Shown: positions 1 through 6,211 of the stretch, piece by piece
How positions within the stretch are numbered: position 1 is the first letter of the stretch
Layout of the letters: each line of letters starts with the position of its first letter
Source of the DNA: JABHCC01 sp964444375
GTDB lineage: Bacteria > Bacteroidota > Bacteroidia > Bacteroidales > UBA12481
Reading direction: 5' to 3'
Length of the DNA: 11,359 bases
Assembly (NCBI GenBank): GCA_964444375.1
Contig: CAYUGX010000158.1
Coordinates: 1-11,359 of the forward strand
Translations under genes and position numbers: made by a program
Notes under the pieces: generated by a model
Database searches by the model: none
Seen by the model: only the letters and a program-made list of their open reading frames with translations
Told to the model about the DNA's origin: nothing

Positions 1-1
1 T

Positions 2-433
2 TTAGGTTTGTTGACCGTAAATGCATTGACGGCGGCTAACTCAGTTATCATTCCGGTGCAGTGTGAGTACTTTGCGCTCGAAGGATTGGGTAAGCTGTTG
101 AATACAATCAAAATCATCCAAAGCAGGCTCAATCCAGAGTTGGCTATTGAAGGCTTTTTACTCACGATGTATGATGCCCGTCTGCGTCTATCCAATCAGG
201 TATTTGATGAGGTGAAAAAGCATTTCCAACAAATGGTTTTTGAAACCATCATCAGGCGAAACATAAAACTGGGTGAAGCCCCCAGTTATGGTAAACCGGT
301 AGTGATGTATGATGCCGACTCGAAAGGATCAATAAACTATCTCAATCTGGCACGTGAGTTGCTTCAAAAAAATGGACTTACTGAAATGGATGAGTCGGAA
401 AAGACTCTCCAAGAGAACGAAAATGACGAGTAG
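2..433 (+). CDS. parA: ParA/Soj-type chromosome partitioning ATPase, C-terminal part (5' end outside window)
   Basis: This is the last 143 residues or so of a ParA-family P-loop ATPase, which forms a dynamic gradient on the nucleoid and, with ParB, segregates the chromosome origin. The frame is open to the left edge, with its first complete codon at base 2, so the gene starts outside. The visible part begins at the conserved GLLTVNAL stretch that follows the Walker B aspartate. It continues with the core strand VIIPVQCEYFALEGL and ends with the family signature RRNIKLGEAPSYGKPV and a YDADSKG motif. The deviant Walker A motif and catalytic residues lie upstream and cannot be checked. The tail is acidic (ESEKTLQENENDE). 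It stops 26 bases before parB and is surely co-transcribed with it. MinD-like ATPases are an alternative, but the signature and the adjacent parB argue for ParA. Confidence 0.93.
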   Translation, partial: LGLLTVNALTAANSVIIPVQCEYFALEGLGKLLNTIKIIQSRLNPELAIEGFLLTMYDARLRLSNQVFDEVKKHFQQMVFETIIRRNIKLGEAPSYGKPVVMYDADSKGSINYLNLARELLQKNGLTEMDESEKTLQENENDE

Positions 434-459
434 ATTTTGAGCAATAAACAGATTATTTT

Positions 460-1323
460 ATGGTAGCTAAGAAGAGCGCATTAGGGAGAGGGTTGGGAGC
501 ATTAATTGAGGATGCATCCATCCAACCGGCTGCCTCAATTAATGAGATTCCAATCAGTCAAATTGAAACCAATCCCTTTCAGCCAAGGGAGAAGTTTGAT
601 GATGAAGCACTAGAAGAATTGGCTGCTTCAATTCGGGAACTTGGTATTATTCAGCCCATTACAGTCAGGCAAGTGGCTGATGAGAGCTACCAATTGATTA
701 CCGGTGAGCGCAGGTTTCGTGCTTCTATTCGAGTTGGACTTAAGACGATTCCGGCCTATGTACGTAAGGCGGATGATCAAGCCATGCTTGAGATGGCTTT
801 GGTGGAGAATATCCAGCGCGAAGATCTGGATGCCATTGAGGTTGCCATCTCTTACCAACGTCTCATCGATGAGTGTAAATTAACACAGGAAAACCTGAGT
901 GAACGCGTTGGAAAGAAACGTTCAACAGTATCGAATTATCTAAGACTGTTGAAGTTGCCGGCCCAGATTCAACTGGGAATTCGCAATCATGAATTAACCA
1001 TGGGGCACGCACGGGCTCTGATCACTATTGATGACATTGAACGGCAACTGAAAATCTACGGAAAAGTACTTAAGAATGGCCTGTCTGTTCGCCAAACAGA
1101 AGAAATGGTCAGAGAGAAGAAGGCCACTCCAAGCAAAAGAAAAAATGATCAAACCAATGAACCGCTGGAGTATCAGAAACTAAAAGACCAATTAAGTCGT
1201 TACTTTAGTACCCCGGTAGATTTCAAGAGAAACCAGTATGGGAAAGGAAACATCGTCATACCTTTCAGCTCGGATGCAGATCTCGAACGGATTATCGGAA
1301 TCCTGGATCAACTCGATCAATAA
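460..1323 (+). CDS. parB: ParB/Spo0J chromosome partitioning protein (CTPase, parS-binding)
   Basis: ParB binds parS sites near the origin, spreads as a CTP-dependent clamp and stimulates ParA. The 287-residue length is normal for chromosomal ParB. It opens with the typical basic, glycine-rich ParA-contacting tip (KKSALGRGLGALI, residues 4-16). The N-terminal CTPase/clamp domain shows NPFQPR at 38-43 and the nucleotide-binding GERRFRA at 82-88, followed by ENIQREDL (116-123). A helix-turn-helix DNA-binding segment lies around 141-166 (LTQENLSERVGKKRSTVSNY). A charged linker (about 218-235) leads to the C-terminal dimerisation domain. The ATG at 460 gives the canonical N-terminus; no Shine-Dalgarno sequence precedes it, as is common in Bacteroidota. 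All key motifs are intact. No good parS site was seen in this window. Confidence 0.96.
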   Translation: MVAKKSALGRGLGALIEDASIQPAASINEIPISQIETNPFQPREKFDDEALEELAASIRELGIIQPITVRQVADESYQLITGERRFRASIRVGLKTIPAYVRKADDQAMLEMALVENIQREDLDAIEVAISYQRLIDECKLTQENLSERVGKKRSTVSNYLRLLKLPAQIQLGIRNHELTMGHARALITIDDIERQLKIYGKVLKNGLSVRQTEEMVREKKATPSKRKNDQTNEPLEYQKLKDQLSRYFSTPVDFKRNQYGKGNIVIPFSSDADLERIIGILDQLDQ

Positions 1324-2002
1324 GAGTCTGAACCCACTTATACATACACCGAGAGCTTGTCTAATAGGTTTTGTGCTTTGCCTATTTCTGAGTTTTTCTT
1401 TGTCGGTAAATGCACAGGATGAAGGAAAGGCCAAAGCTGATTCCAGTAAAATAGCTCGGCTCAATACCAGACCCGACAGCAGTCGATTATTTCAGTTTCG
1501 TCAAAAGATCGAGTCAAGCAAATTAGTGAAACTGATTCAGTCAGAAGAGCACTCCCCAGGTAAGGCTGCCTTATTCTCTGCCGTTGTTCCCGGATGGGGG
1601 CAAGCCTATAATCGAAAGTACTGGAAAATACCCATCGTTTACGCCGGATTGGCTGCTGTGGGCTATTTTGTAGTTGATAACCAAAAGGGATATAGCATCT
1701 GCCGAGATGACTACATTCGACTCCACCAAGATACAAGTGCTGCCGTGCTCCAGAATCCCTATGGACTCACTACCAAGTCTGCACTGCTGCAGCAAATGAG
1801 TGCGTTTCGTGATGATAGAGATTTATTTGTCTTGATCACAGCAGCTGTGTGGGGATTAAATGTGTTAGATGCCAATGTAGATGGTCATTTTTTCAACTAC
1901 GATGTCAGTGATGACCTGAGTTTGAATATTTCTCCTGCCATATTTAGAATGCCGGGTCGTAATGATTATATTGGTTTAAATTTAGTGTTTGAACTGCACT
2001 GA
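1274..2002 (+). CDS. DUF5683 family envelope protein downstream of parB
   Basis: This protein of unknown function has a DUF5683-like core and sits directly after parB, as such genes often do in Bacteroidota. Numbered from the ATG at 1274, it has a hydrophobic signal-type segment at about 30-46 ending in SVNA before Q48, so it is probably exported. A charged linker follows, then the family core with PGWGQAYN at 106-113, KYWKIP just after it, and a hydrophobic stretch AGLAAVGYFVV. The C-terminal half has a second hydrophobic stretch (FVLITAAVWGLNVLDA) and the HFFNYDVSDDLSLNISP region typical of the family. The start is uncertain. ATG 1274 overlaps parB by 50 bases and leaves an unusually long 29-residue region before the signal core. 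ATG 1238 overlaps even more. A CTG at 1328, just after the parB stop, would give a more normal signal peptide. The biochemical function is unknown. Confidence 0.82.
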   Translation: MQISNGLSESWINSINKSLNPLIHTPRACLIGFVLCLFLSFSLSVNAQDEGKAKADSSKIARLNTRPDSSRLFQFRQKIESSKLVKLIQSEEHSPGKAALFSAVVPGWGQAYNRKYWKIPIVYAGLAAVGYFVVDNQKGYSICRDDYIRLHQDTSAAVLQNPYGLTTKSALLQQMSAFRDDRDLFVLITAAVWGLNVLDANVDGHFFNYDVSDDLSLNISPAIFRMPGRNDYIGLNLVFELH

Positions 2003-3452
2003 GCGATTAGACCAAAAAAATCAGGTAGACTTGGAAAACTATCCGCCCTTCAAAATAGCGATCAGTTTTATAGTGGTTATAGGGGTGGTATACCTATTTC
2101 GTTTATTTATTGGACAAGTGCCGATTGAAGTGGGGCAGCAAGCCATTTCCGTCCCCGACATTCATGAACAAATAACAACTCAAAACCTGAGTAAAACGCC
2201 TCTAGTTGTTGATCCAGTGAAGGTACCCAGTGACCTCAACACAAGCCGTGAATTGAAACACAATAAGGCCGATCGGGTTTCAGAAATCCCACACTTTATT
2301 AACACCATTCCTCTAATTGATCCAATTCGTACTCAATCAACCCTGATCCCATTTTATTCAGCGTTGAAAAGAACACAGGATAATGGTGAGCGAACGAGGA
2401 TCTTTTTTTACGGGGATTCACAAATTGAGGGTGGACGAATCGTGCGATTTCTTCGCCAATTCCTGCAAGAAGCATTTGGCGGATCGGGCATGGGCTTGCT
2501 ATGTCCTGTAGAACGCGTATACGTTAATCTTGATTACGAGATTGAAGCGAGTAAACATGGCCAAAAGGTACAACTCTTGCCAGGGAAACCAGCTTTAAAA
2601 GGGAAACCATATGGAGTAGGTTTGTATTATGCTCTGTTTACCAGTGATCGGGCCGAGTTTGCGATTAAACCCCGTCAAACACTAGACACCAAACCTTATC
2701 ATAATCAGGGAATAGTGTATTACAGAAACCCAGGTACCTCAGCCACCTTAACACTATCGACAGATTCCGGTAATCAAGACATTAGCCTGCCCGCCACAAC
2801 AGATATTCAGGCTGTTCCATTTAGGACTTTACCTTCAGATGAAGCTGTTCATTTTGCCCTGTCACAGGGGGAGAACCTGACCATAAGCGGGATATCATAC
2901 GAATCAAGTGGAGGTATTATCGTCGATCAGTTTCCTTTGCGTGGAAGTGCTGGGCTGGAATTCAGTTCAGATGATTTTGAGTCATTCCGGTCTCATGCAG
3001 CCCTATTAAACCCTGATTTGGTCATTTTACAGTATGGTATCAATGTGGTGCCAGCCAGACGTTCTAACTTCGACTATTACCGACAATTGCTGATCAGGGA
3101 GATTAAAGCTATCAGAGAAATGATGCCTGACGATATTCCAATTGTTCTAATCGGTGTCTCTGATATGGCTAGAGCTCTGAACGGACAAGTTAGACCCTAT
3201 GAATCCGTCAACAAGGTTTCAATGGCTATGGCTGCCTCAGCCAGACAAAGTGGTGCAGTTTTTTTTGATCTTCTCACTTTCATGGGTGGCCCTGGAGCGA
3301 GTGTCGATTGGGTGAATAGTGATCCACCCCTATTGCGGCAAGATTATACTCATTTTACTATTGCTGGTGGAGCTCTTGTTGCTGAGGAGCTGTTCAAGCT
3401 ATTGATGTCAGGTTATGAGCAATTTATAAGTGATCAGGGAGATGGCCGGTAA
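1989..3452 (+). CDS. Membrane-anchored SGNH/GDSL-hydrolase-like protein, probable partner of the following MBOAT acyltransferase
   Basis: This is probably a periplasmic O-acyl transferase or esterase that works with the MBOAT protein encoded next, in the manner of AlgI/AlgX-type or PatA/PatB-type systems. Numbered from TTG 1989, one transmembrane helix lies at about 21-41, followed by a low-complexity linker to about 110. The SGNH domain has block I GDS with nucleophile Ser144 (YGDSQIEGGR), a block II glycine candidate around RGSAG (318-322), block III GIN (350-352) and block V Asp452-Tyr-Thr-His455. The catalytic set therefore looks complete. Residues about 180-330 form a beta-rich insertion before block III. 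There is no ATG start: the frame opens after a stop at 1983, so translation must begin at TTG 1989 (overlapping the previous gene by 14 bases) or TTG 2031 (preceded by a weak AGGT). The end overlaps the MBOAT start by 11 bases. The substrate is unknown. Confidence 0.82.
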   Translation: MNCTERLDQKNQVDLENYPPFKIAISFIVVIGVVYLFRLFIGQVPIEVGQQAISVPDIHEQITTQNLSKTPLVVDPVKVPSDLNTSRELKHNKADRVSEIPHFINTIPLIDPIRTQSTLIPFYSALKRTQDNGERTRIFFYGDSQIEGGRIVRFLRQFLQEAFGGSGMGLLCPVERVYVNLDYEIEASKHGQKVQLLPGKPALKGKPYGVGLYYALFTSDRAEFAIKPRQTLDTKPYHNQGIVYYRNPGTSATLTLSTDSGNQDISLPATTDIQAVPFRTLPSDEAVHFALSQGENLTISGISYESSGGIIVDQFPLRGSAGLEFSSDDFESFRSHAALLNPDLVILQYGINVVPARRSNFDYYRQLLIREIKAIREMMPDDIPIVLIGVSDMARALNGQVRPYESVNKVSMAMAASARQSGAVFFDLLTFMGGPGASVDWVNSDPPLLRQDYTHFTIAGGALVAEELFKLLMSGYEQFISDQGDGR

Positions 3453-4284
3453 GTGGTATGACATATTGCTCTACGATCCAGGTAATCCCATGTATTTTAC
3501 CAGCTTACTGTTTTGGCTTTTGTTTGCTGCAGTTTTGTTGGTCTACTCTTTTTTCTATAAGAAAGCTTTGCATCGGAATGCATACCTGCTTGTTGTAAGC
3601 TTGTTTTTTTATTACAAAGCAGGTGGATTATTCTTCTTTATGCTTGTGGTTTCAACTCTTGCCGATTACTTTATTGGGCTCGCGATCCATCGACAAGAAG
3701 CAGGTAAAAAGAAACTTTTTCTACTGGTACTCAGTTTGTTTATTAATTTGGGCATTCTGGTCTATTTTAAATATGCCTATTTCTTTGCAGATCTGTTGGC
3801 CAGTCTGACCGGATCAGACATTCTGGTCACCAATTTTCTTGCGGCGGGTTGGAACAAAATAACCGGAGCGGGCTTGAATATAAACCAGATTGTTCTCCCC
3901 GTTGGAGTTTCATTTTATACATTTCAAACCATATCATATACAGTTGATGTGTATCGAGGCAAAGTTGAGCCTGTTAAACGCCTGGCGGATTTTGGATTCT
4001 ATGTATCCTTCTTCCCGCAGTTGGTGGCGGGACCTATAGTGCGGGCCGCTGCTTTCATTCCTCAATTGTACCAAAAATATCAACTCACTCGCAGGCAGGT
4101 ATGGCATGCTATTTACTTGATCTTAGGAGGATTAATAAAGAAAATGGTTATTGCTGATTTTCTGGCACTTCAAGTAATTGTGTATTCGAAAATCCTGGCT
4201 TGTATTCTGGTCTCGAAAATCTACTTGCGGTCTACAGCTATGCCATTCAAATATTCTTTGATTTCTCAGGCTATACCGATATAG
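3442..4284 (+). CDS. MBOAT O-acyltransferase (AlgI-like), N-terminal half of a frameshifted gene
   Basis: This is the N-terminal half of a polytopic membrane-bound O-acyltransferase that would move acyl groups, probably acetyl, across the inner membrane onto an exported polysaccharide. Several hydrophobic helices lead to the AlgI-family block LPVGVSFYTFQTISYTVDVY and then FFPQLVAGPIVRA, which are diagnostic. The family match continues through GGLIKKMVIADFLALQV and is lost near base 4178. The remaining residues to the stop at 4284 are out-of-frame read-through and match nothing. The conserved remainder, including the catalytic histidine region, continues one frame back from about 4176. ATG 3442 overlaps the SGNH stop by 11 bases and has AGGGAG directly before it; GTG 3430 is an alternative start. 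Alone this piece lacks the active site and should be non-functional. Confidence 0.85.
   Translation: MAGKWYDILLYDPGNPMYFTSLLFWLLFAAVLLVYSFFYKKALHRNAYLLVVSLFFYYKAGGLFFFMLVVSTLADYFIGLAIHRQEAGKKKLFLLVLSLFINLGILVYFKYAYFFADLLASLTGSDILVTNFLAAGWNKITGAGLNINQIVLPVGVSFYTFQTISYTVDVYRGKVEPVKRLADFGFYVSFFPQLVAGPIVRAAAFIPQLYQKYQLTRRQVWHAIYLILGGLIKKMVIADFLALQVIVYSKILACILVSKIYLRSTAMPFKYSLISQAIPI
4170..4193 (+). other. Frameshift junction in the MBOAT gene
   Basis: The upstream frame reads ...ADFLALQV up to about 4176. One frame back, the sequence from 4176 reads NCVFENPGLYSGLENLL, which is the expected family continuation. The change of frame equals the loss of one base (or gain of two) around 4174-4178. The downstream frame has a TGA at 4155, so the event must lie to the right of that. 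No long homopolymer (the longest runs are four bases) and no classical slippery heptamer is present. A real mutation or a sequence error is therefore more likely than programmed frameshifting or phase variation. Confidence 0.75.
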
Positions 4285-4940
4285 CCATAGGGGTGGCCTT
4301 GCTGATGGGATTCAAGTTGCCAATCAATTTTAATGCACCTTATCAGGCAGTGTCTATGGCTGATTTTTGGCGCAGGTGGCACATTAGCCTATCGAGTTGG
4401 CTAAGAGATTACCTTTACATTCCACTCGGAGGCAATCGCAAAGGCAAAGTGAGAACTCAGACGAACCTTATGATAACCATGTTGCTGGGAGGATTATGGC
4501 ACGGAGCGCACTGGCGTTTTCTTCTGTGGGGAGCTTATCATGGCATTCTCCTAGTTTTAGGACGGATGTTAAAGCTTAATATGGTGAATGCATGGCCAGC
4601 TTGGTTGAAGCGTTTTTTTGTTTTTCATCTCATAGCATTTGGATGGATCCTGTTTCGTGCTCCCAGCCTTGATTCAATCGCTTTACTTGGGCAACAAATC
4701 GTAAACTCAATGGGATGGAGTGATTTGCTGGGATTTATCAGTGCCTATGCCTTACCATTACTCTTTCTCACAATCAGTTTTGTTTTTGTTAGCCTCCCAT
4801 TGAGGTGGGTAGAAAACTTTAGGGGATATTACATTTCAAGGCCTTATTGGTTAAAAATCCTTTCTATATTGGTTGTGTTGCTGCTGATTTTTATCTTTCA
4901 GTCAACCGAGATGGTGCCATTTATTTATTTCCAGTTTTAA
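4200..4940 (+). CDS. MBOAT O-acyltransferase (AlgI-like), C-terminal half of a frameshifted gene
   Basis: This is the C-terminal half of the MBOAT protein, holding its catalytic part. Counted from TTG 4200, it shows IFFDFSGYTDIAIG (18-31), then FWRRWHISLSSWLRDYLYIP (56-75) with LGGNR after it. Next come GGLWHGAHW (97-105), whose WHGA histidine is the MBOAT active-site residue, and GAYHG (111-115). Hydrophobic helices continue to the C-terminus. These are among the most conserved AlgI/DltB-class motifs. The family match actually begins upstream at about 4176-4185 (VFENPG), so TTG 4200 is only the first possible start codon in this frame and not a natural start. Joined to the upstream half, the product would be about 500 residues, the normal AlgI-like length. 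The gap to the pyrophosphatase gene is 37 bases. Confidence 0.85.
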   Translation: MYSGLENLLAVYSYAIQIFFDFSGYTDIAIGVALLMGFKLPINFNAPYQAVSMADFWRRWHISLSSWLRDYLYIPLGGNRKGKVRTQTNLMITMLLGGLWHGAHWRFLLWGAYHGILLVLGRMLKLNMVNAWPAWLKRFFVFHLIAFGWILFRAPSLDSIALLGQQIVNSMGWSDLLGFISAYALPLLFLTISFVFVSLPLRWVENFRGYYISRPYWLKILSILVVLLLIFIFQSTEMVPFIYFQF

Positions 4941-4952
4941 GAGGGGAATACC

Positions 4953-4960
4953 TACATTTG
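4953..4960 (+). promoter_or_regulatory. Bacteroidota -7-like promoter element (TACATTTG) before the pyrophosphatase gene
   Basis: TACATTTG matches the Bacteroidota -7 consensus TAnnTTTG exactly and lies 17 bases before the ATG at 4978. A start site about 4-10 bases downstream would leave a very short leader, and no Shine-Dalgarno sequence is present. I do not see a clear -33 TTG element at the usual spacing, so the call is tentative. Read-through from the upstream operon is also possible. Confidence 0.42.
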
Positions 4961-4977
4961 TATGAATCATCAACATT

Positions 4978-5718
4978 ATGGCAAAAGAACAATTGCATAA
5001 GCTTTGGGAGATGATCGGTCTCCGATATACTTCCCATCCCTGGCACGGCGTTTCCCTTGGTGATAATGCCCCAGATGAGGTAACCGTTTTTGTTGAAGTA
5101 GTGCCAACTGATACAGTAAAATACGAGATTGATAAAGGCACTGGATTTCTTAAAGTTGATCGGCCCCAAAAATTCTCAAACTACTTACCGGCTCTATATG
5201 GATTTATTCCTCAAACCTATTGTTGGGAGAACGTTGCCGAGCTGTGTCGTTCTAAAACAGGGCGTAAGGATGTAATGGGAGATGGTGATCCATTGGACAT
5301 TTGTGTATTGACAGAACGAAATGTGCCACACGGAAATTTATTGATCAAAGCCATACCGATTGGAGGATTCAGAATGATTGATGGAGGAGAGGCCGATGAT
5401 AAAATTATTGCCATCCTAAAAAATGACGAGGTTTACCAGCATTGGCGAGATGTAGAATATATTCCAGAGACGCTAATCTCTCGACTAAAGCATTATTTTC
5501 TCACCTATAAAGACATGCCCGGTAGTGAGGCGTCAAAACGCTGCGAGATTACTCATATATATTCAAGAGAAGAAGCCCACGGTGTTATTCGACGTAGCAT
5601 TGAGGACTACCAGCAGCGGTTTGGGAATGTTGAAGAAGAATTAACTTCAGCACTGTGGGATGCCCTGGATTGTGATGAAGTGAGAAAGCTATTGCGGACG
5701 GGGGATAAAAGTAAGTAA
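4978..5718 (+). CDS. ppa: Family I soluble inorganic pyrophosphatase
   Basis: This cytoplasmic, magnesium-dependent enzyme hydrolyses pyrophosphate to two phosphates and pulls biosynthetic reactions forward. By alignment from memory with the E. coli enzyme, the active-site set appears complete: Glu40, Lys48 and Glu50 (VKYEIDKGTG), Arg62, Tyr74 (LYGFIPQT), the signature DGDPLD with Asp102, Asp104 and Asp107, Asp135, Asp140 and Lys142, and Tyr177-Lys178 (TYKD). At 246 residues it is about 70 longer than the E. coli form. The extra length is an N-terminal extension, an insertion of about 18 residues between Tyr74 and Asp102, and a C-terminal extension rich in charged residues. It starts 37 bases after the MBOAT gene with a -7-like element in the gap. 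Its last 30 bases overlap the convergent aroK gene. Confidence 0.95.
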   Translation: MAKEQLHKLWEMIGLRYTSHPWHGVSLGDNAPDEVTVFVEVVPTDTVKYEIDKGTGFLKVDRPQKFSNYLPALYGFIPQTYCWENVAELCRSKTGRKDVMGDGDPLDICVLTERNVPHGNLLIKAIPIGGFRMIDGGEADDKIIAILKNDEVYQHWRDVEYIPETLISRLKHYFLTYKDMPGSEASKRCEITHIYSREEAHGVIRRSIEDYQQRFGNVEEELTSALWDALDCDEVRKLLRTGDKSK

Positions 5719-6207
5719 GTCGTTGATTAGTAGATTATCCGATTCAACAACATGATCTGCCCTTGAATAGAAAGGTTCTCTTCTCCTGATCTCCCTCCGG
5801 ATGTAATCCTTCAATTCATCGTCTGTTTTACCTTTAAGTAGCGGCCGGGGATTAAATGATCTTTTTAATCTGACCGCCAATTCCTCGATAGACAATCGCA
5901 AATATACACAGTGTCCATGATCAAGCATCAGGTCTATGTTGTCGAAAAAACAGGGTGTACCACCTCCAACAGCTAGAACCAATTCATTTGCATTTTCGAG
6001 AATACCCACAAGGGCTTCACGTTCTTTTTCTCTAAAACTGTTCTCACCTTCTTCGTCGAAAATTTGAGGGATTGGTTTTTCCCAGTTTGCTTCGATATGT
6101 TTATCGAGATCAATAAAGTGCCATTGCCATGCCGTGGCCAGACTTCGTCCTAGTGTTGACTTACCTGAACCCATGAAACCCATTAAAACCAGGCATGATT
6201 TTTTCAT
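5689..6207 (-). CDS. aroK: Shikimate kinase
   Basis: Shikimate kinase phosphorylates shikimate at O3 using ATP, the fifth step of chorismate and aromatic amino acid synthesis. The 172-residue length is normal. The P-loop is GFMGSGKST (10-18). The shikimate-binding residues are visible as Asp33/Asp35 (FIDLDKHIE), Arg59 (FREKE), and the glycine triplet at 81-83 (VGGGTP). The lid arginine is at 121 (NPRPLL), and a late Arg-rich helix RREIRRREPFY (137-147) completes the fold. The ATG at 6207 lies 4 bases after the parC stop, and GGTGA in the parC tail (tgg tga) may act as its ribosome binding site, so translation is likely coupled to parC. Its end overlaps the pyrophosphatase end by 30 bases on the other strand. 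Confidence 0.95.
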   Translation of the reverse strand: MKKSCLVLMGFMGSGKSTLGRSLATAWQWHFIDLDKHIEANWEKPIPQIFDEEGENSFREKEREALVGILENANELVLAVGGGTPCFFDNIDLMLDHGHCVYLRLSIEELAVRLKRSFNPRPLLKGKTDDELKDYIRREIRRREPFYSRADHVVESDNLLINDLLTFIPRPQ

Positions 6208-6211
6208 GTTA

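Noticed and set aside
346..361. parS-like site around CACGTG inside parA
   Set aside because: Only about 9 of 16 positions match the canonical TGTTTCACGTGAAACA; the flanks of the core do not fit.
4170..4193. Programmed -1 frameshifting or phase variation in the MBOAT gene
   Set aside because: No slippery heptamer, no long homopolymer and no obvious downstream pseudoknot are seen. Runs are at most four bases, so a mutation or sequence error is more likely.
4962..5000. A 12-codon upstream reading frame overlapping the ppa start
   Set aside because: The predicted transcription start falls at or after its ATG, it has no ribosome binding site, and such short frames arise by chance.
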